In this document: in pieces, positions 12,012-21,384 of the stretch
How the letters are laid out: every line of letters starts with the position of its first letter
Position numbering within the stretch: the stretch's first letter is position 1
NCBI GenBank assembly: GCA_012519635.1
Contig: JAAYPV010000041.1
Location: 1-53,719 of the forward strand
Direction: 5' to 3'
DNA from: Clostridiales bacterium
Lineage (GTDB): Bacteria > Bacillota > Clostridia > Oscillospirales > Ruminococcaceae
DNA: 53,719 bases
The notes under the pieces: generated by a model
Seen by the model: the letters and a program-made list of their open reading frames with translations, nothing else
Database searches by the model: none
Told to the model about the DNA's origin: nothing
Position numbers and translations under genes: made by a program

Positions 12012-12518
12012 TCAAGATGTTTCTAATACTGTTAAAATCAGCTCTTCAACTGTTTTCATATCGTTTCCATAGGTATGTATAATTGGAATATTGGTAACTG
12101 AATAAACCTTATCAACAAAATTATCCCTTTCAGCTCTATTCTTTTGAATATGGGATTTATCATCAAGCTCAATAAGCACCGCAATTTCCATTGTATCAGG
12201 GTCTGCAAGTGCAAAATCAACATGCTTAGACTTTATTTTATTAAAGTATTTGCTCCATTCCTCACGCCTTAACCCCTTTTTAACTTCAACAATATCTGCC
12301 ATTCTAATCTTACATAAAATGTGCATGCCATATTTTTCAGAAATAGGCTTGAGTTTTTTATAAAATGATAACTCATTTTTACTAAGCAGTGTTTTTTTTA
12401 CATATGGAAAGGGCGTGGGTTTCAGCCATTTGTATATTTTATAAAAAATATAGCAAATAAGAAATATTATTGTAATCGGCAGAAAATATTCTCCAAAATT
12501 ATTAGTAAAACCTTTCAT
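12012..12518 (-). CDS. DUF2726 protein (restriction-endonuclease-like fold family) with N-terminal transmembrane segment
   Basis: LLSKNELSFYKKLKPI..KHVDFALADPDTMEIAVLIELDDKSHIQKNRAERDNFVDKV matches the DUF2726 pattern. Confidence 0.75.
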   Translation of the reverse strand: MKGFTNNFGEYFLPITIIFLICYIFYKIYKWLKPTPFPYVKKTLLSKNELSFYKKLKPISEKYGMHILCKIRMADIVEVKKGLRREEWSKYFNKIKSKHVDFALADPDTMEIAVLIELDDKSHIQKNRAERDNFVDKVYSVTNIPIIHTYGNDMKTVEELILTVLETS

Positions 12519-12535
12519 TAACTATCCTTTTTTAC

Positions 12536-13897
12536 TTATTTTCCTTTATCCCTTATATTTTTAATTATATCCTCAACAAGCTCCTTTAGGTTAGGGTCTT
12601 TTTTTATACCTGCTGTCACATTGTTGATTGCATAAACTATTGTAGAATGGTCACGACCTCCAAATTCAAGTCCAATTGACTGAAGAGGCATCTGTGTAAT
12701 TTCACGAACAACATAAATAGCAACTTTTCTTGCATTAGAAATTTGTGATGAACGCTTGCTTGAGCGAATGTCATCAGGAGAAACTCCATAGACATTTGAA
12801 ACCTCGCCTATAATTTTTTCAACAGTAATAGGAATAGGCTGGTCATCATTTAAAATATCACGAATAACGCTTTGTGCCATAGAAATAGAAGGCTGACTTC
12901 CTGCAAGATGCTTAAGTGCCTTTAGTTTTTTTACAGCTCCCTCAAGCTGTCTTATATTGGTTTTCAGTCTGTTTGCAATAAATTCAGCAACCTCATCAGG
13001 AATATTTAACTCAAGAAGTTCAGCTTTTCTTTTTATTATTGCAATTCTTGTTTCGTAGTCAGGTGTTGAAACATCGGCAATAAGTCCACCCTCAAACCTT
13101 GAACGAATACGCTCAGCAAGGGTTTTTATATCCTTTGGAGGCTTGTCCGAAGTCAGAACAATCTGTCTGCCCTGTTGATGAAGTTTATTGAATGTATGGA
13201 AAAACTCCTCCTGAGTACTTTCCTTTCCGGCAATGAACTGTACATCATCTACAAGAAGGACATCAGCGTTACGGTACTTATCATGGAATTGAGTTGTATC
13301 CTTTCTCATTTTAATTGCATCAATAAGTTCATTTGCAAAGGCCTCACCACTTACATAGATGATATTGAGAGAAGAATTATTTTTTCTCATTTCATTAGCA
13401 ATTGCAGTAATAAGGTGAGTTTTGCCAAGACCTGATGGTCCATGAATAAAAAGAGGATTGTATGTACTTCCTTTAGATGCACCCTTTGCAACAGCAGTAC
13501 AGGCAGCATATGCAAACTCATTTGACCTACCTACAATAAAGGTGTCAAAGGTATAGTCATATTCAGCTGTTTCAAAGCTCTTTTCAAGTTGAAGATGCTT
13601 TTGTTCAATTTCCTCAAAATCAACATGGTGGTTGGAGGGTTCTTCTGTTTTTGTATTAATTACGATATTGACATCGAATCCAAGTATGGTTTTAAAAGCC
13701 TCCTTAAGAAGCTTTTCGTAATTATTTATGATTACACCCTTCTGAAAATCTGATTGCACCTGGAAAATTGCATTGGCACCGTCCAGCTTTTGGGGCTCAA
13801 GAGCATTAATCCAGAGCTTTAAAGCAACTTCACCTATATCCCCGACATCTATGCAATATTTCTTCACAAGTTCAAATACATCCTCAAAGGAATTCAT
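12536..13897 (-). CDS. dnaA: Chromosomal replication initiator DnaA
   Basis: YTFDTFIVGRSNEFAYAACTAVAKGASKGSTYNPLFIHGPSGLGKTHLITAIANE; C-terminal GGRDHSTIVYAINNV. Confidence 0.98.
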   Translation of the reverse strand: MNSFEDVFELVKKYCIDVGDIGEVALKLWINALEPQKLDGANAIFQVQSDFQKGVIINNYEKLLKEAFKTILGFDVNIVINTKTEEPSNHHVDFEEIEQKHLQLEKSFETAEYDYTFDTFIVGRSNEFAYAACTAVAKGASKGSTYNPLFIHGPSGLGKTHLITAIANEMRKNNSSLNIIYVSGEAFANELIDAIKMRKDTTQFHDKYRNADVLLVDDVQFIAGKESTQEEFFHTFNKLHQQGRQIVLTSDKPPKDIKTLAERIRSRFEGGLIADVSTPDYETRIAIIKRKAELLELNIPDEVAEFIANRLKTNIRQLEGAVKKLKALKHLAGSQPSISMAQSVIRDILNDDQPIPITVEKIIGEVSNVYGVSPDDIRSSKRSSQISNARKVAIYVVREITQMPLQSIGLEFGGRDHSTIVYAINNVTAGIKKDPNLKELVEDIIKNIRDKGK

Positions 13898-14056
13898 ACC
13901 TTTGCCTCCTTAAAACCTAAATACAATAATAATCCCATGATAACCGAAAAAAGTAAAGTAGAATATTCAATCAAAAAATAGCTTCAGAAACACATTACTT
14001 ACTTATTATAAAAGCATATTTATTATATCATATAAAGTATAATTTTGCAAGAGGGA

Positions 14057-14087
14057 TTTTCCACATCAAATTAAAAAATGTTGAAAA
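14057..14087. promoter_or_regulatory. Two DnaA-box-like sites upstream of dnaA
   Basis: TTTTCCACA at 14057-14065 (8/9 to TTATCCACA) and TGTTGAAAA at 14079-14087 in the dnaA/rpmH divergent region. Confidence 0.5.
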
Positions 14088-14168
14088 CATTATCATTGAG
14101 TTTAAAATACTTTTATTTTATAAATGGTACAATTATGTCTATTGTTTGAAATTTTTTTTGTAAATTGC

Positions 14169-14197
14169 TTGACATGCGGGATTTATTAGTATATAAT
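14169..14197 (+). promoter_or_regulatory. Consensus sigma-A promoter for rpmH operon
   Basis: TTGACA-17 bp-TATAAT. Confidence 0.9.
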
Positions 14198-14346
14198 CAT
14201 TTTTGTAGGGTTGTACGCATACAGTATTGTATTTGCTTAATTTATAAATACCAAAAGTGTTTATATAATAAAATATAAGTTAATAATGTATTATATACCC
14301 AAAATTTAAGTATAAGTTTTGATTAATGAAAGGGGGCTTTAAGGTC

Positions 14347-14481
14347 ATGAAAAGAACTTATCAGCCAAAAAAATTGCATAGAAAAAAAGAGCATGGCTTC
14401 AGAAAAAGAATGTCAACTAGAAGCGGGCGTAAGGTTTTAGCTCGCAGAAGAGCAAAAGGCAGAGCTAGATTGACTCATTAA
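14347..14481 (+). CDS. rpmH: 50S ribosomal protein L34
   Basis: [44 protein letters not shown]; 44 aa, too short for the supplied ORF track. Confidence 0.98.
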   Translation: MKRTYQPKKLHRKKEHGFRKRMSTRSGRKVLARRRAKGRARLTH

Positions 14482-14487
14482 TCAAGT

Positions 14488-14508
14488 GACCACTTATGTG
14501 GTCTTTTT
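14488..14508 (+). terminator. Short hairpin plus U-tract between rpmH and rnpA
   Basis: GACCAC TTAT GTGGTC TTTTT. Confidence 0.7.
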
Positions 14509-14615
14509 GTACTTTATTTTTTAGTAAATCCTTTAATTATAAGGATAAAACTTATGCTCAAATCAGGCGTGTCTTTGCACACGCCTACAAAAATATAATT
14601 AGAAAATTAGTGATT

Positions 14616-14960
14616 ATGCTATATACGGAGATGTTGAATGATAATAAGATTTTCCTTTTGCTTTATAAAAAAGGAAAACCTATAATTTCTAAATGGCTTG
14701 TTATCTATGTGAGAAAAAATAATTTACCTTATAATCGGCTCGGTATTACTGCCGGGAAAAAGGTCGGTAATGCCGTTAAAAGAAATCGTGCAAAGCGTGT
14801 TATAAGACAGGTTTATCGTGAAAATGAATTGAAATTACCTATCGGAATTGATATTGTCATTGTCGCAAGAGCTTGCTTACCCGATGTCAAATCAAATGTT
14901 GTAAGTAAATTTTTTTCAGATAGGGTAATTAAAGAGATAATTAAAGCTGTTAAGAATTGA
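14616..14960 (+). CDS. rnpA: Ribonuclease P protein component
   Basis: [68 protein letters not shown]; start trimmed from ORF 14496 (GTG at 14610 is an alternative start). Confidence 0.93.
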   Translation: MLYTEMLNDNKIFLLLYKKGKPIISKWLVIYVRKNNLPYNRLGITAGKKVGNAVKRNRAKRVIRQVYRENELKLPIGIDIVIVARACLPDVKSNVVSKFFSDRVIKEIIKAVKN

Positions 14961-14964
14961 TTTT

Positions 14965-15207
14965 ATGAAAAAAATATTTATTTTATTTATAAAGTGTTAC
15001 CAGAAATTTATATCACCACTAAAACCACCTTGCTGTCGGTTCTATCCGACCTGTTCTAATTATGCTGTGCAGGCAATTCAAAAATTTGGTGTTTTTAGGG
15101 GTATATGGCTTGCTTTGTGCAGGGTTGTAAGATGCAACCCATGGAATAAAGGTGGCATTGATTATGTGCCTGATAATTTTCACTTTTTTAGGAATAAAAA
15201 TAAATAA
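14965..15207 (+). CDS. yidD: Membrane protein insertion efficiency factor YidD
   Basis: [59 protein letters not shown]. Confidence 0.96.
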   Translation: MKKIFILFIKCYQKFISPLKPPCCRFYPTCSNYAVQAIQKFGVFRGIWLALCRVVRCNPWNKGGIDYVPDNFHFFRNKNK

Positions 15208-15245
15208 TTATATATAATTATGGAATGTAACCTTTGGAGGATTTG

Positions 15246-16379
15246 ATGAATACACTATATACAATTATAGGTAAGCCATTTGGTTTAATAATGTGGTTAA
15301 TTTACTCAATTGTAAAAAATTATGGAATCTCAATTATTCTATTTACAATCATTACAAGAATAATAATGTTCCCCATAAGCTTTAAACAGCAAAAAAATAT
15401 TGTAAGAACAAGAGCTTTGGCTCCAAAGATGGAAGCAATAAAAAAGGCGTATGCTAATAATCCCCAGAGAATTCAGGAGGAACAGCTTAAACTCCAGCAG
15501 CAGGAGGGTATAAACCCTATGGCAGGCTGTTTGCCAATGCTTTTACAGTTTTTTTTCTTGTTCGGTATTCTTGATGTAGTTTATAAACCGCTTACTCATA
15601 TTTTGAGAATAAGCAGCAGTACAATAAATAAAGCAAAGGAAATTGTTAGTAATGCGGTTCCGAATACTTTCACAAAGAATGACTTGCGTGAGGAACTTAA
15701 AATTTTATCCTATTTCAGAGAAAATAAGTCCGAATTTAGTTCAATTGACGGCTTTATTGATAAATTATCTGGTTTTAATAGTAGTTTTTTTGGCATAGAT
15801 TTGGGTGCAACACCACAATTTAAGCCTGAGGTGTGGAATAAAACAGCAATATTATTGTTTTTGATACCTGTTATCGCAGGTGTAAGCCAGCTTGTTTTAA
15901 CATTTATTACTCAAAGAATTCAGAAAAAAAATACTCCTGATATGCCTTCTATGGGGGCAATGAATCTTTTATTGTATATAATGCCTGTTTTTTCAGTTTG
16001 GTTTGCTTTTAAGGTTCCATCTGGAGTAGGCTTTTATTGGATAATTTCTACTATTGTGGCAATAATACAGACAATTGCTCTGGACGCATATTTTACTCCC
16101 GAAAGAGTGGATATTATCTCCGAAAAGGAAAAGGAAAAGGCTAAAAATAAAAAACCAAGTGTTTTAATGCAAAAGATGATAGAACAACAAGAACTGCTCA
16201 ATCAGCAAAATGCTGGAAATGGAAGCAAAAATATAGCCTCAAACAGGGTTAGTTATTCTGATGGTGCAGAAAAAATGTCACGCGCAGAGCTAAATGCATA
16301 TAATCGTGAACTATTAAAAGAGGCTCGTAGAAGAATGGCTGAAAAATATGGTGATGAGATAAGCGACGATAAGGATTAG
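15246..16379 (+). CDS. yidC: Membrane protein insertase YidC/OxaA
   Basis: GISIILFTIITRIIMFPISFKQQKN; NPMAGCLPMLLQFFFLFGILDVVYKPLTHIL; ATG after ggagg (ORF track began at an upstream TTG). Confidence 0.95.
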   Translation: MNTLYTIIGKPFGLIMWLIYSIVKNYGISIILFTIITRIIMFPISFKQQKNIVRTRALAPKMEAIKKAYANNPQRIQEEQLKLQQQEGINPMAGCLPMLLQFFFLFGILDVVYKPLTHILRISSSTINKAKEIVSNAVPNTFTKNDLREELKILSYFRENKSEFSSIDGFIDKLSGFNSSFFGIDLGATPQFKPEVWNKTAILLFLIPVIAGVSQLVLTFITQRIQKKNTPDMPSMGAMNLLLYIMPVFSVWFAFKVPSGVGFYWIISTIVAIIQTIALDAYFTPERVDIISEKEKEKAKNKKPSVLMQKMIEQQELLNQQNAGNGSKNIASNRVSYSDGAEKMSRAELNAYNRELLKEARRRMAEKYGDEISDDKD

Positions 16380-16398
16380 CAGATTGGAGGAAAGCTTT

Positions 16399-17166
16399 AT
16401 GGAAGGGATTTTTACAGGTAAAACTATTGAAGAAGCTGTTCAAGCAGCTGCTCAGAGTTTTGGGGTCGAAGAAAATAAGATTTTATATGAGGTTCTTGAA
16501 GAGCCTAAGAAGGGGTTTCTCGGTATTCTAAAAAGTGAGGCTAAAATTAAGGCTGTCTATAACCCTACAAAAATAGAAATTGTCGTTGATTATTTAAAAA
16601 ATATCTTGAAAAATTTGGATTTAACCTGTGAAGTTACGGTTTCAGAACATGATGATTATACATTGATTAATATTGAGGGTGATGATGTTGGTGCAATTAT
16701 TGGAAGAAGAGGCGAAACCCTTGATGCTATTCAGTACCTTGTTTCAATGGTTGCTAACAGAGATAGCCATGATTATCGTAGAATCGTGCTTGACAGTGGG
16801 GGATATAGGGAGAAACGCAAGAATACGCTTATCGAACTTGCTACAAAGATTTCTAATTCAGTATTGAAAAAAGGTCGTTCATCAGCTCTAGAGCCAATGA
16901 ACCCTTATGAGAGAAGAATTATTCACTCAACTGTTTCTGAAATTGAGGGAGTTTATTCGCGCTCAATCGGTGAGGAGCCATATAGAAAAGTTGTAATTTA
17001 TCCAGTTATCAAAAAACCAGAAAGACCTCGTGGTGAAAGAAAAAATTACAGAAACTCTGAGGGGCCTCGTTCGCTTGATTTGAAAACAAGCTTTGAAAGG
17101 GATTACAAAAAGCCAATTCCAGATAAGGATATTGGTTCAGGACTTTATGGAAAAATTGATATCTAA
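16399..17166 (+). CDS. jag: Jag/KhpB RNA-binding protein (Jag_N, KH, R3H)
   Basis: EGIFTGKTIEEAVQAAAQSFGVEENKILYEVLEEPKKGFLGI; KH GDDVGAIIGRRGETLDAIQYLVS; R3H EPMNPYERRIIHSTVSEIEGVYSRSIGEEPYRKVVIYP. Confidence 0.95.
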   Translation: MEGIFTGKTIEEAVQAAAQSFGVEENKILYEVLEEPKKGFLGILKSEAKIKAVYNPTKIEIVVDYLKNILKNLDLTCEVTVSEHDDYTLINIEGDDVGAIIGRRGETLDAIQYLVSMVANRDSHDYRRIVLDSGGYREKRKNTLIELATKISNSVLKKGRSSALEPMNPYERRIIHSTVSEIEGVYSRSIGEEPYRKVVIYPVIKKPERPRGERKNYRNSEGPRSLDLKTSFERDYKKPIPDKDIGSGLYGKIDI

Positions 17167-17191
17167 TTTTCAAAATATTACTGAGTGAGTG

Positions 17192-17228
17192 AAAGCACTT
17201 GTTTTAATCATAAACAAGTGCTTTTATG
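17192..17228. terminator. Hairpin terminator after jag
   Basis: AAAGCACTTGTTT taatcat AAACAAGTGCTTT T. Confidence 0.8.
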
Positions 17229-17258
17229 TGATTTATATGTAAAATTTAGGAGGAAAAA

Positions 17259-18623
17259 ATGTCCACGATTGCTGCTATTTCTACTCCAAATGCTGTTGGA
17301 GGAATTTCGGTTATAAGAATTTCGGGTGAAAATTCAATTGAAATCGCTGAGAAAATTTTTAGGTCCACTAGTGGTAAGAAAGTTGCTGAAATGAACGGTT
17401 ATACCTGTGCTCATGGCATTGTAGTGGATAGGGACGGCTCTCAGATTGATGAGGTGATTTTATCTGTTTTCAAGTCACCAAAAAGCTATACGGGTGAAGA
17501 TGTTGTCGAAATTTCATGTCATGGCGGAATTTATATTACAAAGAAAATTTTAAGGCTTGTGCTGGAAAGTGGTGCATCCCTTGCAGAAGCTGGCGAGTTC
17601 ACAAAAAGAGCATTTCTTAATGGAAAGTTGTCGCTGACACAGGCTGAGGCAGTTATTGACTTAATAAGTGCAAGTGGACAAAATGAGTTTAAATATGCCA
17701 TTGCGTTGAAGGATGGTGCAATTTTCAGACGAATTGATAAGATAAAAAGCAGAATTATTTCTGTTTTGGTTGATTTATCAGCATGGGCTGATTTTCCTGA
17801 GGACGATATTCCAGAGGTTGACCCTGATAATTTATTGAAAACACTTAAAGATATCTATCATGAGTTGGATGAAACTAACAAAACATATGATTATGGTAGG
17901 ATTATTCGGGAGGGCATAAATACTGTGATTGCGGGTAAGCCCAATGTCGGAAAATCAACGCTTATGAACTGTCTGAGCGGATTTGAAAGAAGTATCGTGA
18001 CTGATATTGCTGGCACAACAAGAGATATTGTTGAGGAAACAGTTCAGCTTGGTGATATTAAGCTAAGGCTTTCGGATACAGCAGGAATAAGAAATACAGA
18101 TGATATTGTTGAAAATATTGGAGTAAACCTTGCATTTAAGAGGATTTATGAGGCTGATTTAGTGCTTGCATTATTTGATAATTCTGTAGAATTGACTGAT
18201 GAGGATTTACAGCTGATAAAGAAATTGTCTGATAAAAAGGTGGTTGCAATAATAAATAAATCCGATGAAAAATCAATGATTGACAGGCGTGTGATTGACG
18301 ATAACTTTAAATATGTAGTGGAAATTTCCGCAAAGAATAATGATGGAATAGATAGACTAGTTGACGCTGTAAATAAGATGTTTATTCGTGAGGATATTGA
18401 TGCCGAAAAGGGAATTATTGCTAATGAAAGACAAAAAAACTGCATTGTTAAGGCTCAAAGCCTTGTAGAACAAAGCATAAATGCCCTTGAACAGGGTGAA
18501 CTGCTTGATGCTATAACAGTTTTACTTGATGAGGCAGCAGGATACCTTCTTGAACTAACAGGTGAAAAGGTTTCTGATACTGTTATTGATGAGGTATTTT
18601 CAAAGTTCTGTATTGGGAAATAG
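17259..18623 (+). CDS. mnmE: tRNA modification GTPase MnmE
   Basis: STIAAISTPNAVGGISVIRISGENSIEIA; GKPNVGKSTLMN; C-terminal CIGK. Confidence 0.97.
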   Translation: MSTIAAISTPNAVGGISVIRISGENSIEIAEKIFRSTSGKKVAEMNGYTCAHGIVVDRDGSQIDEVILSVFKSPKSYTGEDVVEISCHGGIYITKKILRLVLESGASLAEAGEFTKRAFLNGKLSLTQAEAVIDLISASGQNEFKYAIALKDGAIFRRIDKIKSRIISVLVDLSAWADFPEDDIPEVDPDNLLKTLKDIYHELDETNKTYDYGRIIREGINTVIAGKPNVGKSTLMNCLSGFERSIVTDIAGTTRDIVEETVQLGDIKLRLSDTAGIRNTDDIVENIGVNLAFKRIYEADLVLALFDNSVELTDEDLQLIKKLSDKKVVAIINKSDEKSMIDRRVIDDNFKYVVEISAKNNDGIDRLVDAVNKMFIREDIDAEKGIIANERQKNCIVKAQSLVEQSINALEQGELLDAITVLLDEAAGYLLELTGEKVSDTVIDEVFSKFCIGK

Positions 18624-18644
18624 TACTCTTTGGAGGTTAAATTT

Positions 18645-20531
18645 ATGAGTTTTGAGATGGGAAAATATGATGTAATTGTTGTAGGTGGCGGACATGCAGG
18701 TGTTGAAGCAAGCCTTGCTGCTGCACGACTTGGCTGTAAAACAGCAATGTTTACCATATCACTTGACCAGATTGCCAATTTACCATGTAATCCGTCGATA
18801 GGTGGAACCGCAAAAGGACATCTTGTTCGTGAAATAGATGCATTGGGTGGAGAAATGGGTAGAGCGGCTGATGCCTGCCTGATTCAAAGCCGTATGCTGA
18901 ACAGGGGCAAAGGACCAGCTGTTCATAGCTTGCGTGCTCAGGCTGACAGAGTTAAATACCATAACTATATGAAAAGAGTTTGTGAATTACAGGAAAATCT
19001 TGATATAAAACAGGCTGAAATAAAGGAGATTATTGTTGAAAATGATGTGGTAAAGGGTGTAATCACATCACTTGGTGCTATCTATTATGCAAAAACTGTA
19101 ATCATTTCAACAGGTACATACTTAAGAAGCACAATTCATATTGGGGAGTCTTCTTACGATAGTGGACCTGATGCCGCACTTCCAGCAAAGGGACTTGATG
19201 AGTGTTTAAAAAAGCATGGAATTGAGTTGAGGAGATTTAAAACAGGTACTCCGTGCAGGGCACACAGACGCAGTATTGATTTCAGTGTTCTTGAGGAGCA
19301 AAAGGGTGATGATGATATTGTCCCATTTTCATTTGAAACAGATAAAAGTACTATAAAGAACTTAGTTTCGTGCTATACTGCATATACGAATGAGGAAACC
19401 CATAGAATTATTAAGGAAAATTTGCATAGGTCGCCGATGTATTCAGGAAGAATTGAGGGCATTGGCCCACGATACTGCCCGTCAATCGAGGACAAGGTTG
19501 TTCGATTTGCAGACAAGGAACGTCATCAGATTTTTGTTGAGCCGATGGGTCTTGATACAGATGAATGTTATTTGCAGGGAATATCCACCTCTCTTCCAGA
19601 GGATGTTCAGATAAAATTTTTGAGAACAGTTAAGGGATTTGAAAACATTGAAATTATGCGTCCTGCATATGCTATTGAGTATGAATGCTGTGACCCCACA
19701 CAATTGCGTTCCACACTTGAATTTAAGACGATTCGTGGACTTTTTGGTGCAGGGCAGTTCAACGGAACCTCTGGCTATGAGGAGGCCGCTGCACAGGGGC
19801 TTGTTGCTGGAATTAATGCTGCTAATCTTGTTTTAGGAAGGGAGATGCTAATTCTTGACAGGGCAAGTTCATATATAGGCACGCTAATTGATGATTTGGT
19901 TATAAAAGGTTGCCAGGACCCTTATAGAATGATGACATCAAGGAGTGAATATAGGCTTATTTTGCGTCAAGATAACGCCGATCAGCGCCTTATGCCGATA
20001 GGATATAAAATAGGATTGGTTAGCGAGGAGAGATATAACAGGCTTCAGCAGAAAATTGAAGAAATTGAACAGGAGTTAAAGCGTGTTAATAGGCTAAATA
20101 TTGCTCCAAGCAAGGAATTAAATAAGTTTTTGATAGAAAAAGGTACTTCGCCACTTTCCACAGGATGTAAATTATCAGATTTAATTCGCCGTCCACAGCT
20201 TGATTATTCAACACTTTCTCAATTTGATGTTGAAAGAGAAGAACATAGTGATGAGGTTTGTGAGCAAATTAATCTGAGAATTAAGTACGATGGGTATATT
20301 AAAAAACAGCTTGACCATATTGAATACATGAGAAAATTTGAATCAAAATTATTGCCACATGACTTGGACTACACACAAATACGAGGTTTGCGACTTGAGG
20401 CAATAGAAAAACTTAATAAGCTGAAGCCCGAAAATATCGGACAGGCATCTAGAATTTCAGGTGTTTCACCAGCTGATATTTCAATTTTAGTTGTATGGCT
20501 TGAGCAGAAAGGTAGGCAGAATGCTAGCTAA
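18645..20531 (+). CDS. mnmG: tRNA uridine-5-carboxymethylaminomethyl modification enzyme MnmG
   Basis: YDVIVVGGGHAGVEASLAAARLGCKTAMFTISLDQIANLPCNPSIGGTAKGHLVREIDALGGEMG. Confidence 0.97.
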   Translation: MSFEMGKYDVIVVGGGHAGVEASLAAARLGCKTAMFTISLDQIANLPCNPSIGGTAKGHLVREIDALGGEMGRAADACLIQSRMLNRGKGPAVHSLRAQADRVKYHNYMKRVCELQENLDIKQAEIKEIIVENDVVKGVITSLGAIYYAKTVIISTGTYLRSTIHIGESSYDSGPDAALPAKGLDECLKKHGIELRRFKTGTPCRAHRRSIDFSVLEEQKGDDDIVPFSFETDKSTIKNLVSCYTAYTNEETHRIIKENLHRSPMYSGRIEGIGPRYCPSIEDKVVRFADKERHQIFVEPMGLDTDECYLQGISTSLPEDVQIKFLRTVKGFENIEIMRPAYAIEYECCDPTQLRSTLEFKTIRGLFGAGQFNGTSGYEEAAAQGLVAGINAANLVLGREMLILDRASSYIGTLIDDLVIKGCQDPYRMMTSRSEYRLILRQDNADQRLMPIGYKIGLVSEERYNRLQQKIEEIEQELKRVNRLNIAPSKELNKFLIEKGTSPLSTGCKLSDLIRRPQLDYSTLSQFDVEREEHSDEVCEQINLRIKYDGYIKKQLDHIEYMRKFESKLLPHDLDYTQIRGLRLEAIEKLNKLKPENIGQASRISGVSPADISILVVWLEQKGRQNAS

Positions 20532-21228
20532 ATTTGAAGTTTGTGAGGAAGTATTCAACAGAAATGGACTTGAGTTTAACAAGAATTTGCATAAAAAACT
20601 TGATAATTATGCAGAGTTTTTGTGTGAATATAATGAAAAGGTGAATTTGACGGCAATAACTGATGCTGAGGGAATCTTTATAAAGCACTTTCTCGATAGC
20701 ATTTTCTTGGACAAGTATTCACAGATACCGAAAAATGCACGCATTATTGATGTCGGCACGGGTGCAGGGTTACCATCTGTACCGCTGAAGCTGTATCGTG
20801 ATGATTTGAAGGTCACTCTTTTAGATAGTTTGAAAAAGCGTGTAGTTTTCCTGCAGGAGTTGATTCAAAGACTTGAAATAGAGGCTGAATGTGTACATAA
20901 TCGTGCCGAAATTCTCGCAAAGGACATGAATTATCGTGAAAGCTATGATATTTCTGTTGCTAGAGCAGTTGCAGCTTTGCCAATTTTATGCGAATATTGT
21001 CTGCCCTTTGTAAAGGTTGGTGGCTGTTTTATAGCAATGAAGGGCCCTAATGAGGATATTTTTACTGCAAAAAATGCAATTAAGAAATTGGGTGGCGAAA
21101 TTCTTGATGATGTGAAGTATAGCCTAGATGGTTTAGAACAAAGACGGATTATTATAATCAAAAAAATATCGCATACTCCGCAAAAATATCCCAGAAATAG
21201 CGGTCAGATTAAAAATAAATCCTTATAA
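20521..21228 (+). CDS. rsmG: 16S rRNA (guanine527-N7)-methyltransferase RsmG
   Basis: YAEFLCEYNEKVNLTAITDAEGIFIKHFLDSI; IDVGTGAGLPSVPLKL; overlaps the 3' end of mnmG by 11 nt. Confidence 0.95.
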   Translation: MLAKFEVCEEVFNRNGLEFNKNLHKKLDNYAEFLCEYNEKVNLTAITDAEGIFIKHFLDSIFLDKYSQIPKNARIIDVGTGAGLPSVPLKLYRDDLKVTLLDSLKKRVVFLQELIQRLEIEAECVHNRAEILAKDMNYRESYDISVARAVAALPILCEYCLPFVKVGGCFIAMKGPNEDIFTAKNAIKKLGGEILDDVKYSLDGLEQRRIIIIKKISHTPQKYPRNSGQIKNKSL

Positions 21229-21328
21229 TTTTGTCGGACAGCTTAAATTTTCGTTGTAAAATCTCCTTTTTGGTAGTAATTTTTTAGTGGAAATTATTTC
21301 CCGATTGATATATAATCAAATACAGAAG

Positions 21329-21358
21329 GAGCTGTGAAAATCCTTCACAGCTCTTTTT
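21329..21358 (+). terminator. Intrinsic terminator-like hairpin in noc leader / after rsmG
   Basis: GAGCTGTGAA aatcc TTCACAGCTC TTTTT. Confidence 0.8.
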
Positions 21359-21384
21359 GTGTAGAAAGGAAAGGAGATAAAAAA

